Under the pieces are notes generated by a model. That model was given only the letters and a program-made list of their open reading frames with translations, had not been told where the DNA came from and did no database searches. This document shows positions 1 to 9,746 of a stretch of DNA of 64,000 nucleotides, one piece after another. A program made the translations under genes and the position numbers. The stretch comes from CAVUPF01 sp963743285 (GTDB taxonomy: Bacteria; Actinomycetota; Thermoleophilia; Solirubrobacterales; 70-9), in contig CAVUPF010000005.1 in assembly GCA_963743285.1 (NCBI GenBank), positions 124,001 to 188,000 of the forward strand, written 5' to 3'. Every line of letters starts with the position of its first letter. Within the stretch, counting starts at the first letter, position 1.

Positions 1-1
1 C

Positions 2-1288
2 GAATCCACTGCCGGCGCCCATTCCCCCTTCTCACTTGAACTCACCCGCCCGGACGGAGATCAGGATTTAACCGCGCTAAACGTGAAAGCGCCGCCGGGG
101 TTATCGGCTACGTTGAAGGGGGTCCCTTACTGCTCTGATGACGATCTCGATGGGGCGGCACAGTCTAGTTACTCAGGGCTTGATGAGGAGGCAAACCCGA
201 GTTGCCCAATCGCATCTCAGATCGGCACGGCCCAGGTAGGAACGGGTGCCGGCACACACCCCGTCTACCTGTCGGGCAAGGTCTACCTAGCCGGACCCTA
301 CAAAGGATCCCCGCTATCCCTAGGCGTTATCACTCCAGCTGTCTCGGGTCCATATGACCTCGGTAACGTCGTCGTTCGGGTGGCGCTCAAAGTCGATCCC
401 GAAACGGCTCAGATCACGGCGGTCTCTGACCCCTTACCGTTGATCCTTGAAGGCATCCCGCTGCGCCTGCGCTCGATCCGGTTCAACCTGAACCGCCCGA
501 ACTTCGTCCTTAATCCGACGAATTGCGATCCTTTTTCTGTTGACACCGAAGCCTTCGGAGAAGAAGGCGCCGTCGCGACTGCGAACGTTCCATTTCAAGT
601 CGCCAATTGCCGCTCTCTCGCATTCGGACCTAAGCTCGCCGTCGGCGTCACCGGTTCGACTAAGCACGACGGAAACCCAGCTCTACACAGCGAACTCTCC
701 TATCCGAGTGGCAACGCTTATGCAAACGTCGCCAAAGTCGCTCTCACCCTACCCCCTAACGAGCTCCTTGATAACGCTCACATCAAGAGTCCTTGTACTC
801 GGGTGCAGTTCAGAGAAGGAACGACCGCTGGTGAACACTGCCCCGCCGGTTCTGTGATCGGGTTCGCAAGGGCCGAAACACCGCTGCTCGAAAAGCCTCT
901 AGAAGGCCAGGTCTACCTGCGTTCGGATCCAGAAAACGCGAGTGGCCTACCCGACGTGGTTGCGGCCCTAAACGGCCAGATCGATATCACTCTTGTTGGG
1001 AAAATCAGTACGGTTCATGGCGGACTCAAGACCACTTTTGCGACGGTTCCCGATGCTCCAGTGTCCAAATTCTCTCTCAGCCTCGACGGGGGCGGGAAGG
1101 GGCTACTGGTAAATAGCAGCAATCTCTGCCATGCCCCGCATCGATTGACCCTAAATATAGTGGGCCAGAATGGCATAATGGTCAACGATCGCCTCCTTCT
1201 TGGCACTCCCTGTAGGCACACAGCGGCGAATCGCCGTCACAAGAAGCATTCCCGCTCGGACCGAAGGCATGAGCAATGGCGCCTTTAG
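2..1288 (+). CDS. Large secreted repeat-family protein, C-terminal part (cut by left window edge)
   Basis: The reading frame is open from base 2, so the start lies outside the window; 428 residues are visible. They align by eye with the C-terminal half of the protein at 5367-8390 and with the protein at 15091-16407. Shared landmarks are a GKVYLAGPYKG stretch, an ITPAVSGPYDLG stretch, GIPLRLRSIR, and NRPNF followed by NPTNC. Conserved cysteines recur at matching places, suggesting disulfides in an exported protein. The end is a basic Arg/His/Lys tail. No catalytic motif is recognised and the function is unknown. The stop overlaps the next start by 13 bases, so translation of the two is probably coupled. 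Confidence 0.8.
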   Translation, partial: ESTAGAHSPFSLELTRPDGDQDLTALNVKAPPGLSATLKGVPYCSDDDLDGAAQSSYSGLDEEANPSCPIASQIGTAQVGTGAGTHPVYLSGKVYLAGPYKGSPLSLGVITPAVSGPYDLGNVVVRVALKVDPETAQITAVSDPLPLILEGIPLRLRSIRFNLNRPNFVLNPTNCDPFSVDTEAFGEEGAVATANVPFQVANCRSLAFGPKLAVGVTGSTKHDGNPALHSELSYPSGNAYANVAKVALTLPPNELLDNAHIKSPCTRVQFREGTTAGEHCPAGSVIGFARAETPLLEKPLEGQVYLRSDPENASGLPDVVAALNGQIDITLVGKISTVHGGLKTTFATVPDAPVSKFSLSLDGGGKGLLVNSSNLCHAPHRLTLNIVGQNGIMVNDRLLLGTPCRHTAANRRHKKHSRSDRRHEQWRL

Positions 1289-4200
1289 CCCTATACCGAA
1301 GAGCCGGCCATGCTAGGAGGGCGCTGCGTAGGGGTGGTCGCGCCATTTCGGCAATCGTCGCTATTGCGACGGCCGGATCTCTAGCTTTTACCGCCTCACC
1401 GGCGAGGGCGTTTAACGTCCACACCTCTCCTCCAACATATTTCGGCGGCTCAGGTACCAACGCCCTTTCGAATCCTACCGACGTTGCAGTCGACAACTCC
1501 TCCGACGCCTCGAGCGGCGATGTCTGGGTCACCGACCCAGCAAACCATCGCGTTGAGAAGTTCGATTCTGCCGGCAACTTCTTGCTCATGATTGGCAAGG
1601 CTGTCGATCAGACTACGGGAGGAAACATCTGCACTGTAGCCTCTGGTGATACGTGCCAGGCCGGGAAATCCGGAACTTCACCTGGCGAATTTGAAACTCC
1701 GACGTTCGTGGCAGTTGACAACAGCTCGACCGAAGGGGATATCTATGTCGGGGATACCGAAGACAACAAGGTATCCAAGTTTGATTCCTCAGGCAACCTC
1801 ATTACGAGTTGGGGGGATGCTGGGCCTAACGGAGAAGCCAACGGTCAACTCGGCCCATTCGCCGAACTCCAAGGGATTGCAGTTGATCCTAGTGGGAATC
1901 TCTATGTCGCGGGGTCACCATCTGAAATTAGCTGGTATGAGCCGGATGGCGAACTCCACGACATATTTGGCGCCCCCTACAGTCCCGGCCGTCTTGGTCT
2001 AGCAATTGACGGTGAAGACAATCTTTATAACGCTAACGGGCAGGTTGAGAAGTTCAGTGATACCGGAAACCTACTTGCCTATATCGGGGGCGGACCAAGT
2101 GGATTTACAATCAATCCGTCGACAAACGAACTGTTTATCGACGAAGGAGGTGGATCCGTCAACCGCCTGGAATTCAATTGCGGAGACTTCTGCCCAGCAG
2201 TTGAATCGTTTGGAGCTGGGAGCCTCGAAGGCGCCGGGGGTATATCTGTCAATGCAACGACAGAAATGGTCTACGTTGCGAACACCAGCGCTAGGAATGT
2301 CGCCGCCTTTGGTGCAACAGTGGTTCCGAATGTAATATCTGGACTGATCGACGAACCGGGGCAAACGAGTGCGACGCTTACGGGAACTGTTGATCCGCTC
2401 GATGGCGGGAGCGTCACGGAATGCTACTTTGAATATGGCGAAGATACCTCCTACAGTCTGGGTCGCGTGCCATGCGAACAAGCCACTCCTTACACGGGTG
2501 CGACGGAAGTTACGGCGAAAATAGCTGGCCTCACGAGTGAAGTCACGTATCACTATCGGCTAGTTGCGGCAAATGCCAAGGGAAGTCATAGTGGGTTCGA
2601 TCGAACGGTCACGCCTCATTACGTGATTGGTTTGGCGACTGAAGCACCAACGAACCTTACCGGGACTAGCGTAGACCTTAATGGCTCGTTTGTGGGTAAT
2701 GGGACAGTCACGCATTACTACTTTAACTGGGGGGAAACAACCTCCTATGGTAATACGACAGAAATACCACCTGGCGTCGACGGGGGCTCTCCGGTGGGAC
2801 CAACAAAGATAGCTGTCCCGCTAGCAAACCTGCTCCCCGGAACGACTTATCATTACCAATTTGTCGCGAGTAACGAATCGGGAACGACCGTGGGAGAAGA
2901 CCAGCCATTTACTACCCCTCCGATCGTTCCAGGCATTACTGGCGAGGCGCCCACCGTCGTGCAGTCGGATCTAGCTCAACTTCGCGCCGAAATAGACCCC
3001 GGCGGTACGAACACAAAATATCAGTTTGAATATGGTACTGAGGATTGTGAAACCCATCCGGGTGCGTGCATTAGCACTCCAATCCCGTCCGGCGAACTCG
3101 CCTCGGCTACGAGTTATCAAAGCGTGAGTGTGCAGTTGGGCAATCTCACCCATGGGACCACGTACTACTGGCGCGTGGTGGCCACTAATGTTATCGGGAC
3201 GACCTATGGACTAGATCGAACCTTTACCACCTATCCATTTCTCCAATTCCACGATTCGTGTCCCAATGCGCACGTTCGCCAGCAGACCAGTGCGGCCTTA
3301 CTCCCTGATTGCAGGGCATATGAGTTGGTGTCTACTGCCAATAGCGACGGCTATGACGTCGAATCGGATCTAATTGCCGGGCAGACGCCTTACCCAAGCT
3401 ATCCTGAAGCCGAGAATCCTTCGCGAGTCCTATACGCGATGCACGGCGGCGCCATACCCGGCACTAACAATCCCACCAATCGCGGTCCTGATCCCTACGT
3501 GGCTACCCGCACGCCAGGCGGTTGGACTACCGAATACGTCGGCGTGCCTGCTGACAACCCCTTCTCAGCCGCGCCGTTCAGCTCCGTCCCATCTGGCGCG
3601 GACTCGAACCTCGAAACCTTTGCCTTCGGCAGCGCTGGGGGTTGCTCGCCCTGCTTTGAAGGCGGCTACACCGGGATTCCACTGCGACTCCCCGATGGCA
3701 TGTTGGTCCAGGGCATGGTGGCGGAAGCGGGCCTTCCGACACCGCCGGCGAGCGCCAGTCCTGACGGATACGTCGCAAATAGTCTCTCCGCGAACGGAGA
3801 ACATCTTATATTTGGTTCAACCGCCAAGTTCGCGTCCAGCGGCAATTCGGGCGGTCCCGTCTCGATCTATGACCGGAACCTCAAGACTGATGAAACACAC
3901 GTCGTATCAAATTCTTCAGAAGTGGAAGGCCAGCCTCTTCCCTGCCTACAGAGCGCCGGCGAAGGCGAATGTCACGCCCCTAAAGATTCCAATGGGATTT
4001 CCGAGCTTGATATTTCTAGTGATGGCTCCCACATCCTCTTGGGCCAGAAGGTCTCCGAAGGGCCAGGCAACGACATCTATTGGCATTTGTACATGGATAT
4101 AGACGACTCGCCCAAAACTATCGATCTCACCTCAGGTGCATCAAAAGGGGTTTTATTTGACGGCATGACCTCAGATGGTTCCAAGGTCTTTTTCTCCTCC

Positions 4201-5370
4201 GAAGAACACCTTACCCACGAAGAGGAAGCACACAGCGGCGATGATATCTACCAGGCCGATGTATCCGAAACTAGTGCCAATCTGACCCTGATTTCAAAAG
4301 GTGAAACGGAAGAAGCAGGCAAACCCGGCGACTCATCCTCTTGCCACCCAGTTTCAAACTCAAGCGGTCCTCACTGGAATACAGCCGGAGCCGGTGATAC
4401 CTGCAGCGTTGTGGCAATCGGAGGAGGAGGAGGAGTTGCCGCATCGAATGGAACGTTTTACTTTCTCTCACCTGAGCAACTGGATGGACTGGCCCAAGGT
4501 ACCGAAAACCAGCCTAATTTGTACATTGTGACGCCGGGTGGTGCCCCGCGCTTTGTGGCCACTCTGGCCGCAGACGACCCCACTGTTATCGACGCAGTCA
4601 CCGAAGCCGGTGTGCATCGCTCCGGCGACTTTGAGGTCACGCCAGATGGCCAGTTCTCTGTATTTAGCACCTCTCAGCCCATCGAGGAGACCTACGAAAA
4701 CGCCGGGCACCTCGAGATCTATCGCTTTGACAGCGCGACCGGAGAACTTAATTGTGCATCATGTGATCCCACCGGTACCGCGGCGAGAAGTGACGCCAGC
4801 CTGGCGCCCATCGGCCTCAGCCTCACCGACGACGGCCGGGTCTTCTTTACTACGGCTGAGCCGCTCGTCGAGCGTGATGGCGATGAACGCAAGGATGTTT
4901 ATGAGTGGGAGTCAGACGGCACAGTGACGGCAGAAGGCAACTATGAGTGTCAACTGCAGGATGGATGCGTAGATCTGGTGTCCACCGGATCCAGCCCGTT
5001 TGATGCGACTTTGCTCGGAGTTAGCGCCAACGGCGCTAATGCGTACTTTTTTACGCGAGACAAACTTGTGCCTCAGGACGAAAATGGGTATACCGTCAAG
5101 ATCTATGACGCTCGGGAATTAGGTGGATTCGAATTCATACCACCACCGGTCCCATGCAAGGCCTCCGACGAGTGCCACGGACCGAGCAGTCCCGCGCCGC
5201 CTCAGCCCGACATTCACGTCAACACCGGAAGTAGCGGCAATGAGGTGACGGCTAAGTGCAGAAGGGCCTTTAAGTCCAAAAATGGTAAGTGCGTACGGAA
5301 GGTTGTCGGCCACAAGTCTAGGCGCCATCAGAAAAAGGCCAGGAAGCTGCACAACGGAGGTCATCGGTGA
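1276..5370 (+). CDS. Giant secreted protein: NHL-type propeller, Fn3-like repeats, TolB/WD40-like region
   Basis: 1364 residues. The N-terminus has a long basic n-region, a hydrophobic core and an ASPARA-type cleavage site near residue 45, so Sec export is expected. Residues about 50-350 hold NHL/six-bladed-propeller style repeats (VAVDNSS..GDVWVTD, VDPSGNLYVAG). Residues about 355-650 hold at least three Fn3-like units, each with a GTVDP-like start, an FEYG core and a TTYHYR-like end. Residues about 670-1290 resemble a TolB/WD40 beta-propeller (SPDGYVAN, SSDGSHILLG, TPDGQFSVF). The last 40 residues are Lys/Arg/His rich with two cysteines, as in its neighbours. Such proteins are usually thought to bind surfaces or other proteins; no enzyme motif is seen. 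It overlaps both neighbours, so the three probably form one operon. Confidence 0.8.
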   Translation: MAPLALYRRAGHARRALRRGGRAISAIVAIATAGSLAFTASPARAFNVHTSPPTYFGGSGTNALSNPTDVAVDNSSDASSGDVWVTDPANHRVEKFDSAGNFLLMIGKAVDQTTGGNICTVASGDTCQAGKSGTSPGEFETPTFVAVDNSSTEGDIYVGDTEDNKVSKFDSSGNLITSWGDAGPNGEANGQLGPFAELQGIAVDPSGNLYVAGSPSEISWYEPDGELHDIFGAPYSPGRLGLAIDGEDNLYNANGQVEKFSDTGNLLAYIGGGPSGFTINPSTNELFIDEGGGSVNRLEFNCGDFCPAVESFGAGSLEGAGGISVNATTEMVYVANTSARNVAAFGATVVPNVISGLIDEPGQTSATLTGTVDPLDGGSVTECYFEYGEDTSYSLGRVPCEQATPYTGATEVTAKIAGLTSEVTYHYRLVAANAKGSHSGFDRTVTPHYVIGLATEAPTNLTGTSVDLNGSFVGNGTVTHYYFNWGETTSYGNTTEIPPGVDGGSPVGPTKIAVPLANLLPGTTYHYQFVASNESGTTVGEDQPFTTPPIVPGITGEAPTVVQSDLAQLRAEIDPGGTNTKYQFEYGTEDCETHPGACISTPIPSGELASATSYQSVSVQLGNLTHGTTYYWRVVATNVIGTTYGLDRTFTTYPFLQFHDSCPNAHVRQQTSAALLPDCRAYELVSTANSDGYDVESDLIAGQTPYPSYPEAENPSRVLYAMHGGAIPGTNNPTNRGPDPYVATRTPGGWTTEYVGVPADNPFSAAPFSSVPSGADSNLETFAFGSAGGCSPCFEGGYTGIPLRLPDGMLVQGMVAEAGLPTPPASASPDGYVANSLSANGEHLIFGSTAKFASSGNSGGPVSIYDRNLKTDETHVVSNSSEVEGQPLPCLQSAGEGECHAPKDSNGISELDISSDGSHILLGQKVSEGPGNDIYWHLYMDIDDSPKTIDLTSGASKGVLFDGMTSDGSKVFFSSEEHLTHEEEAHSGDDIYQADVSETSANLTLISKGETEEAGKPGDSSSCHPVSNSSGPHWNTAGAGDTCSVVAIGGGGGVAASNGTFYFLSPEQLDGLAQGTENQPNLYIVTPGGAPRFVATLAADDPTVIDAVTEAGVHRSGDFEVTPDGQFSVFSTSQPIEETYENAGHLEIYRFDSATGELNCASCDPTGTAARSDASLAPIGLSLTDDGRVFFTTAEPLVERDGDERKDVYEWESDGTVTAEGNYECQLQDGCVDLVSTGSSPFDATLLGVSANGANAYFFTRDKLVPQDENGYTVKIYDARELGGFEFIPPPVPCKASDECHGPSSPAPPQPDIHVNTGSSGNEVTAKCRRAFKSKNGKCVRKVVGHKSRRHQKKARKLHNGGHR

Positions 5371-8300
5371 TACACCTCCAAGCTGAGATGAGTGGATGTT
5401 CGCGGGTGCGTCTCGCTCTGTACCTGATACCTAGCCTGGCCATAAGTCTCCTTGTTCTCACTGCGTTTCCTGGACGAGCGTTGGCCGAAGAGAAAATTGA
5501 ATCGTTCACTACTACGAGTTCTACGTCGCAGGCTGGAGGTCATCCGAACCTAGAAACCAACTTTGCGCTCCAGGCTCCGGGGGACCCTGAGGCGGCTAAG
5601 GATATTACTTTCAATGCGCCATCGGGACTTTTCGGCAACACTAACGCGATCACGGAGTGCCCATCGGCTGCATTCGCTGTGAATGAATGCACCCCAGACT
5701 CGCAGGCCGGTGTGATCACCGTTTATTCGAGTTACGCAGGCGACGAAATCACCGAATGCACCTTTGAATATGGTGAATCGACCGCCTATGGTCATGTCGC
5801 TCCGTGTTCCCCTTCGCCTCCCTTCCCTGCCACGACTGAAGTTAACGCGGAAGGCTCCGATCTTACTGCGAATACTCTCTATCATTACCTGGTGCACACG
5901 AAAAACGCGCAGGGTACCGCGGTGTATGGTTCTGATCATACGATCATTCCCGCTACGACCAGGGCTGTTCTAACTGGAAAGATAGAACCCGAGTTGCTTG
6001 GAACTGCCCCCATCTACGACCTCGTCCCCGGCGCAGGCCAAAGTGCGCTCTTTGCGTTCATTGTGCCGACGCTCAACCTTCCGATAGACATTCCCGTTGC
6101 CGTTCGAACGAATGGAGACTATGGGCTTAGCTTTACGGTCCAAGACATAACGCAACTGACCCCCCTAGCTGCCGCCAGCCTTGCCTTGTGGGGCTTTCCT
6201 GCCGAAGAAACCCACCACGCTGAAAGGTTTCCGAAGGGTGCTCCCGGTGAACCGGCTGGATGCGTGGGCATAGCTGGTACGAGTTGCACGTTAGGTGAAG
6301 TTGCAAATGTACCTAGCAGGCCGTTCACCGACAATCCGACGACCTGCACCGGCGCGTCGTTGGCCACGTCCCTGGAAGTGCAGACCTATCAGGAACCCAA
6401 TAGCCGCTCGACGGCGCAATCTAGCTACCCGGCAATCGTGGGTTGTGAAGGCGAGACATTCAACCCTGTGCTCGAAGCGAGCCCGACCACGACTGAAACC
6501 GATGCTCCATCTGGTTTAAATCTCGAACTGAGAGCGCCCCAGTTCGAGGGCCACGCGGCATCTCCGTCGGAGCTTAGGTCTTCGATTGTGACATTCCCGC
6601 CGGGTTTCACGATAAATCCTGACGCGGCAGATGGCCAGGGTGACTGCACGAACGCCGAAGCTAACTTCGGCTCGGTAGGTCCCGCCGATTGCCCAGACCA
6701 ATCGAAGATCGGCACCTTCGAGATCGGCTCGCCGACGTTAAACGCACCGCTCGAAGGCTCTGTCTATATAGGTCAACCGGAACCTAGTAACCAATACCGG
6801 CTATTCATGGTCGCGTCGGGGTCTGGCATGAACATCAAGTTGGTTGGTATGTTCAAACCCAACCGTGAAACGGGCCAACTTGCGGCCTACTTTGAAAATT
6901 TGCCGCAGCTTCCCTTTGAATCCTTCCAGCTTCATCTGTTCTCCGGCGAACGGGCGTTGATGGCTACGCCGATTGCGTGCACGATCTATACAGTCAGCGG
7001 CGATTTCTTCCCCTGGGATGCGGCGCGCGCGGATCAAACCTCCACTCAAGTCTTTGGTCTCGAATCGGGGCCGCACGGAACCGAATGCCCGGGCCAGATT
7101 CGCCCCTTCGAACCAACTCTGGAAGCGGGGACCGCCACGCCCGTGGCCGGCGCCTTCTCCTCCTTCAGCCTAAAGCTGAACCGCGAAGACGGCGATCAGT
7201 ACCTCGGCAAGCTGAACTTTACTATGCCCCCAGGCCTGACAGCGAACCTGCACGGCGTCACCTACTGCCCCGAATCAGACATTCTCAGAGCGGCTGAAAC
7301 GCTGGGCAAAGTCGAGCAGGCCGAGCCGAGCTGTCCGGCACCGAGTGAAATCGGAACGAGCAATGTCTCGGCCGGTCCGGGATCCCATCCGTTCCACGCG
7401 GTGGGCAAGATCTATATGGCCGGTCCCTTCCAGGGCGCCCCGCTATCGCTGGTGGCGATCACTCCGGCAATTGCGGGTCCCTACGACTATGGCACCGTGG
7501 TGGTTCGAGTTGCGCTGCATGTAGATCCCACCGACGCCCACGTGATCGCCGACTCTGAAACGGTGCCGGAGATCATCGGCGGGATCCCGCTACGGCTGCG
7601 CGAAATCCGGGTCAACATAAACCGTCCCAATTTCATGATCAACCCGACCAACTGTAGTCCATTCTCCGTTGATTCCGAAGGGATCGGCGATGAGGGGACG
7701 CCGGCCAGCTTCTCCTCCTACTTTCACGCGGTCAATTGCTCCGCCCTCAACTTCACGCCCAAGATGACGATCAGCCAGCTAGACGGCCGCAAGTCAACCG
7801 CCCGCGGCAAGGAGCCGGGCCTGCAGTTCAACCTCAACACGACCCCCGGCGACGCCAACCTCAAATCGGTATCGGTAACCCTGCCGAGGGCCTTCGAGAT
7901 CGACCAGGAACACCTCGGCAACCTCTGCGACAAGACCGAACTCGCGACCGATCAGTGCAAGGGCAAAGCGGCGATCGGCACCGTCAAAGACGAAACCCCG
8001 CTGCTGGAACATCCCCTGGAAGGAAACGCCTACGCGGTCACCGGCCTGGGCGGCGGCGTCCTGCCCCACGTCGTCTTCATCCTCGGCGGCCAGGTGACGG
8101 TGATGCCCGAGGGCGAATCAAAGACGATCAACAACGGTGAGCTGAAGACGACGATCCCGGTGATCCCCGACGTGCCGATCGGCCACTTCCGCCTCAGCCT
8201 CTACGGAGGCAAGCTGGGCTACCTCTCAAACACCCAGAGCCTCTGCTCCGCCCCGGTCACCTCGACGGTCGAAATCGAGGGACAGAACGGCAAGACGCTG

Positions 8301-8390
8301 ACCCAGCAGGTGAAGGCGAAGACCGCCTGCAAGGCCAAGCAGAAGACCAAGCGCCACAAGGTCAAGCGCCACAAGCGCGCCCGGCGCTGA
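5367..8390 (+). CDS. Large secreted repeat-family protein
   Basis: 1007 residues. The GTG start overlaps the previous stop (GTGA); an in-frame ATG at 5388 is an alternative. A signal peptide follows (LIPSLAISLLVLTAFPG, cleavage near ALAEE). The N-terminal part has a GLFGNTNAITEC segment and one FEYG-type Fn3-like unit. From about residue 590 it is clearly paralogous to 2-1288 and 15091-16407, with the same GKIYMAGPFQG, ITPAIAGPYDYG and NRPNF/NPTNC landmarks and a KRHK-rich tail. Function is unknown. Base use changes within the gene: bases 5401-5460 contain 34 G/C of 60, bases 8041-8100 contain 46 of 60. This suggests a mosaic or a relaxed N-terminal region. Confidence 0.8.
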   Translation: MIHLQAEMSGCSRVRLALYLIPSLAISLLVLTAFPGRALAEEKIESFTTTSSTSQAGGHPNLETNFALQAPGDPEAAKDITFNAPSGLFGNTNAITECPSAAFAVNECTPDSQAGVITVYSSYAGDEITECTFEYGESTAYGHVAPCSPSPPFPATTEVNAEGSDLTANTLYHYLVHTKNAQGTAVYGSDHTIIPATTRAVLTGKIEPELLGTAPIYDLVPGAGQSALFAFIVPTLNLPIDIPVAVRTNGDYGLSFTVQDITQLTPLAAASLALWGFPAEETHHAERFPKGAPGEPAGCVGIAGTSCTLGEVANVPSRPFTDNPTTCTGASLATSLEVQTYQEPNSRSTAQSSYPAIVGCEGETFNPVLEASPTTTETDAPSGLNLELRAPQFEGHAASPSELRSSIVTFPPGFTINPDAADGQGDCTNAEANFGSVGPADCPDQSKIGTFEIGSPTLNAPLEGSVYIGQPEPSNQYRLFMVASGSGMNIKLVGMFKPNRETGQLAAYFENLPQLPFESFQLHLFSGERALMATPIACTIYTVSGDFFPWDAARADQTSTQVFGLESGPHGTECPGQIRPFEPTLEAGTATPVAGAFSSFSLKLNREDGDQYLGKLNFTMPPGLTANLHGVTYCPESDILRAAETLGKVEQAEPSCPAPSEIGTSNVSAGPGSHPFHAVGKIYMAGPFQGAPLSLVAITPAIAGPYDYGTVVVRVALHVDPTDAHVIADSETVPEIIGGIPLRLREIRVNINRPNFMINPTNCSPFSVDSEGIGDEGTPASFSSYFHAVNCSALNFTPKMTISQLDGRKSTARGKEPGLQFNLNTTPGDANLKSVSVTLPRAFEIDQEHLGNLCDKTELATDQCKGKAAIGTVKDETPLLEHPLEGNAYAVTGLGGGVLPHVVFILGGQVTVMPEGESKTINNGELKTTIPVIPDVPIGHFRLSLYGGKLGYLSNTQSLCSAPVTSTVEIEGQNGKTLTQQVKAKTACKAKQKTKRHKVKRHKRARR

Positions 8391-8434
8391 GACCCGCCGA
8401 AACAGGCCCACCAGTCACTACCGAGGAGACAGAT

Positions 8435-9079
8435 ATGGATCAAGGACAAAGAAAGCGCCGGATCGGGGTGCCCTCACCGGCGATGATCGTCGCGATCACC
8501 GCCCTGGTGGTGGCCCTAAGTGGCTCCGCCTACGCCGCCCTCCAGGTCCCCCCCAACAGCGTCGGCGCCCGCCAGCTGAAGGCCAAGGCGGTAACCGGCG
8601 GCAAGATCGCCAACGGAGCCGTCTCGGGAGGCAAGATCGCCGAAGAAACGATCACCGGCGCCAACATCAAACTCTCCGCCCTCGGCACGGTGCCCCAAGC
8701 AGCCAACGCGACCAACGCCGCCGACGCCGCCGCCGTCAACGGCCATTCCGCAAGCTGTCCCTCAGGCACAACCCTGATCAGGGGCCTTTGCTATGACACC
8801 CACTCAAACCCGGTCGCCAACAACCTCGAAGAAGCCGCCGAAGCCTGCGCCTCAAAGGGCGGCTACCTGCCGACCCCGATGCAGCTCTACTCAACAAGAG
8901 ACGTCCTTTACCTGGGCACCGGCACCGAACCCTCCCAGCACCAATACACCGACGATCTCTACTCGAATACGACCGGCGGCTCCTACCGGACGATCATCGT
9001 CGACGGGGTCGGATCCCCCGAGGAATACGAACCGACCCAGCCCTCGGCCTACTACTGCGTCTATCCGTTGGTGCGCTGA
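8435..9079 (+). CDS. Membrane-anchored stalk protein with C-terminal extracellular domain
   Basis: 214 residues, start ATG with an upstream GAGGAGA ribosome site. Residues 12-36 form one hydrophobic segment (PSPAMIVAITALVVALSG) ending in AYAA, which serves as anchor or signal. Residues 40-85 carry short repeats built on K-A-V-T-G-G-K-I-A-N-G-A-V, a stalk pattern I associate with Thermoleophilia. The C-terminal half has paired cysteines (SCPSGT..GLCYD, EACASKGGYLPT) and a final YYCVYP, faintly like a C-type-lectin or sulfatase-modifying-type fold. No function can be given. It follows the giant secreted genes by 44 bases and may share their transcript. Confidence 0.7.
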   Translation: MDQGQRKRRIGVPSPAMIVAITALVVALSGSAYAALQVPPNSVGARQLKAKAVTGGKIANGAVSGGKIAEETITGANIKLSALGTVPQAANATNAADAAAVNGHSASCPSGTTLIRGLCYDTHSNPVANNLEEAAEACASKGGYLPTPMQLYSTRDVLYLGTGTEPSQHQYTDDLYSNTTGGSYRTIIVDGVGSPEEYEPTQPSAYYCVYPLVR

Positions 9080-9127
9080 GGGCAAAACCGGCCCAGTCAC
9101 GGCCGAATGACAAAGAAAAGGATCACG

Positions 9128-9739
9128 ATGCTCGCGTTGGACATCACCAAGACCAACGTCGCCGTCGAGCGATTGATCGAGGTCACCGAGAACCCCCGCC
9201 ATCGTTATCTCCTGCAAGCCTACGACCGCCACCGCAATCTTGAGCATGCGGGACGCTTCGAGGAGATCTTCGCTCCTGAGATGACCGTCGGGAGGCCCAT
9301 CTACCGCTTCAACATGGTCGGCCAGCCGCCGATGACCCTCGAAGGCCGCGAGCAGGTGGAACCGCTTTACCGACTCTGGGCCGAGACCAATCAATCGATC
9401 TTCTACAACGAGAACGAGACGGTCGCGGTCGGCGACTGGATGATCACCAGCACCATGGTCGGCTACCAGCAGACCCTGGGCTCGGCCCTCATCGCCGGCG
9501 GGATCGATGCGGACGCAGACGCGATGTACCTGCTCAAGGGCCGGGTCGCGATGTTCTGGCCTTATGACGAGCGAGGTCGTCTGGTTGGTGAGAACGTTTG
9601 GGAGTACGACGAAAGCGAGCATGACCTGATCAAGCTCGATCCGGATCAGGTGCTGAGCACCGAGCAGGCCGCCACGCTGCTCGAGCCCCTGATCAAGCCG
9701 CTGCCGGCCTTCGACGAGGGCCTGCTGCCAGCGGCCTAG
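9128..9739 (+). CDS. SnoaL-like (NTF2-fold) protein
   Basis: 203 residues from the ATG at 9128, chosen because AAGGA lies five bases upstream; an in-frame ATG at 9107 lacks a good site. The sequence (RYLLQAYDRHRNLEHAGRFEEIF, then a long acidic region with VAVGDWMITS and VAMFWPYDERGRLVGENVWEYD) fits the cone-shaped SnoaL/NTF2-like fold of small polyketide cyclases, hydratases and isomerases. The catalytic residue cannot be named. Only 7 bases separate it from the dehydrogenase, and an acyl-CoA ligase follows, so a role in catabolism or modification of a CoA-linked substrate is inferred. Confidence 0.6.
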   Translation: MLALDITKTNVAVERLIEVTENPRHRYLLQAYDRHRNLEHAGRFEEIFAPEMTVGRPIYRFNMVGQPPMTLEGREQVEPLYRLWAETNQSIFYNENETVAVGDWMITSTMVGYQQTLGSALIAGGIDADADAMYLLKGRVAMFWPYDERGRLVGENVWEYDESEHDLIKLDPDQVLSTEQAATLLEPLIKPLPAFDEGLLPAA

Positions 9740-9746
9740 CCACGGT

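Noticed and set aside
1000..8390. Possible CRISPR or tandem DNA repeats in the giant secreted genes.
   Set aside because: The repetition is at protein level (Fn3-like and propeller units) with diverged DNA; no regular repeat-spacer pattern exists here or elsewhere in the window.
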